From: Parvibaculum sp049303435
GTDB lineage: Bacteria > Pseudomonadota > Alphaproteobacteria > Parvibaculales > Parvibaculaceae
DNA length: 6,412 bases
Direction of reading: 5' to 3'
Assembly: GCA_049303435.1 (NCBI GenBank)
Contig: JBAQNC010000051.1
Span: 1-6,412, forward strand
Below the pieces are notes generated by a model that saw nothing but the letters and a program-made list of their open reading frames with translations, searched no databases and had not been told where the DNA came from. A program made the position numbers and the translations under genes. Position 1 is the first letter of the stretch. The number at the start of each line of letters is the position of its first letter. This document shows, piece after piece, positions 6,212 to 6,412 of this stretch.

Positions 6212-6412
6212 GCGACAAGACGCCTGACGTCGAAAAGAACCGTCTGGGCCAGCGTATGAAGCGCTATGCCCAGGTGGGCTCAGGCGTCGGCGGGCTGGCG
6301 GCCAAGGTCGCCGGTCAGCGCGTCTTTGGGCTGACGCCCGACAATGACAAGACTGCGCGCGAGTTGAAACAGGCGTTGGGCGGGCTCAAGGGACCGATCA
6401 TGAAAGTGGCGC
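6208..6412 (+). CDS. ABC1/UbiB/COQ8-family kinase-like protein, N-terminal fragment cut by window edge
   Basis: ATG at 6208 opens a frame that stays open to the right edge, giving 68 residues. The start overlaps the pepF stop (ATGA), with a modest GGAAG (6196-6200) seven bases upstream inside pepF. The visible part has a charged start, a Gly/Ala-rich stretch (about 23-36, VGSGVGGLAAKVAG), and then ALGGLKGPIMKVA at the edge. In ABC1/COQ8/UbiB atypical kinases this last segment leads into the KxGQ motif that covers the nucleotide pocket. Here it reads Lys66-Val67-Ala68, and the last base of the window (C) would suit a Gln codon. Such proteins support ubiquinone synthesis or lipid homeostasis, but this one may be a paralogue of true UbiB, so no symbol is given. 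Kinase-core motifs lie outside the window. Confidence 0.8.
   Translation, partial: MSDKTPDVEKNRLGQRMKRYAQVGSGVGGLAAKVAGQRVFGLTPDNDKTARELKQALGGLKGPIMKVA

Overview
The window looks like ordinary chromosomal DNA from an alphaproteobacterium. The evidence is indirect: a moderately GC-rich sequence (judged by eye, not counted), the style of the NtrC-type regulator, and an M3 oligoendopeptidase overlapping an ABC1/UbiB-type kinase whose motif region reads as an alphaproteobacterial variant. I cannot name a genus with confidence. I see no mobile element, CRISPR array, tRNA or rRNA.

Layout, left to right. Positions 1-1266 (minus) hold the first 422 codons of a membrane-anchored GH17-like beta-glucan-active protein that runs off the left edge. 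It is a substantial gene that can be missed because its stop lies outside the window. A strong intrinsic terminator at 1394-1429 (minus) separates it from an NtrC-family sigma-54-dependent response regulator at 1480-3009 (minus). A roughly 350-bp divergent intergenic region (3010-3355) follows. It carries a spaced inverted repeat in front of the regulator, a small palindrome, and the leader of the next gene. Positions 3356-4201 (plus) encode an OmpA-domain outer-membrane lipoprotein, closed by a textbook terminator at 4225-4258. Positions 4376-6211 (plus) encode an M3-family oligoendopeptidase F. Its stop overlaps the start of an ABC1/UbiB-family kinase-like gene (6208 onward), which is cut by the right edge.

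There are four transcription units: the glucan gene, the regulator, the lipoprotein, and pepF with the ABC1 kinase. Two are clearly closed by terminators. No shared pathway links all of them. The glucan protein and the OmpA lipoprotein both concern the cell envelope. The peptidase and ABC1 kinase are probably translationally coupled through a 4-base overlap. The regulator has no sensor kinase beside it and no convincing sigma-54 promoter in the window, so its targets lie elsewhere or cannot be seen. I did not find a convincing undescribed system. The points most worth a second look are the regulator's operator-like repeat, the cysteine-rich lipoprotein domain, the KxGQ variant in the ABC1 protein, and what the GH17 protein is joined to beyond the left edge.
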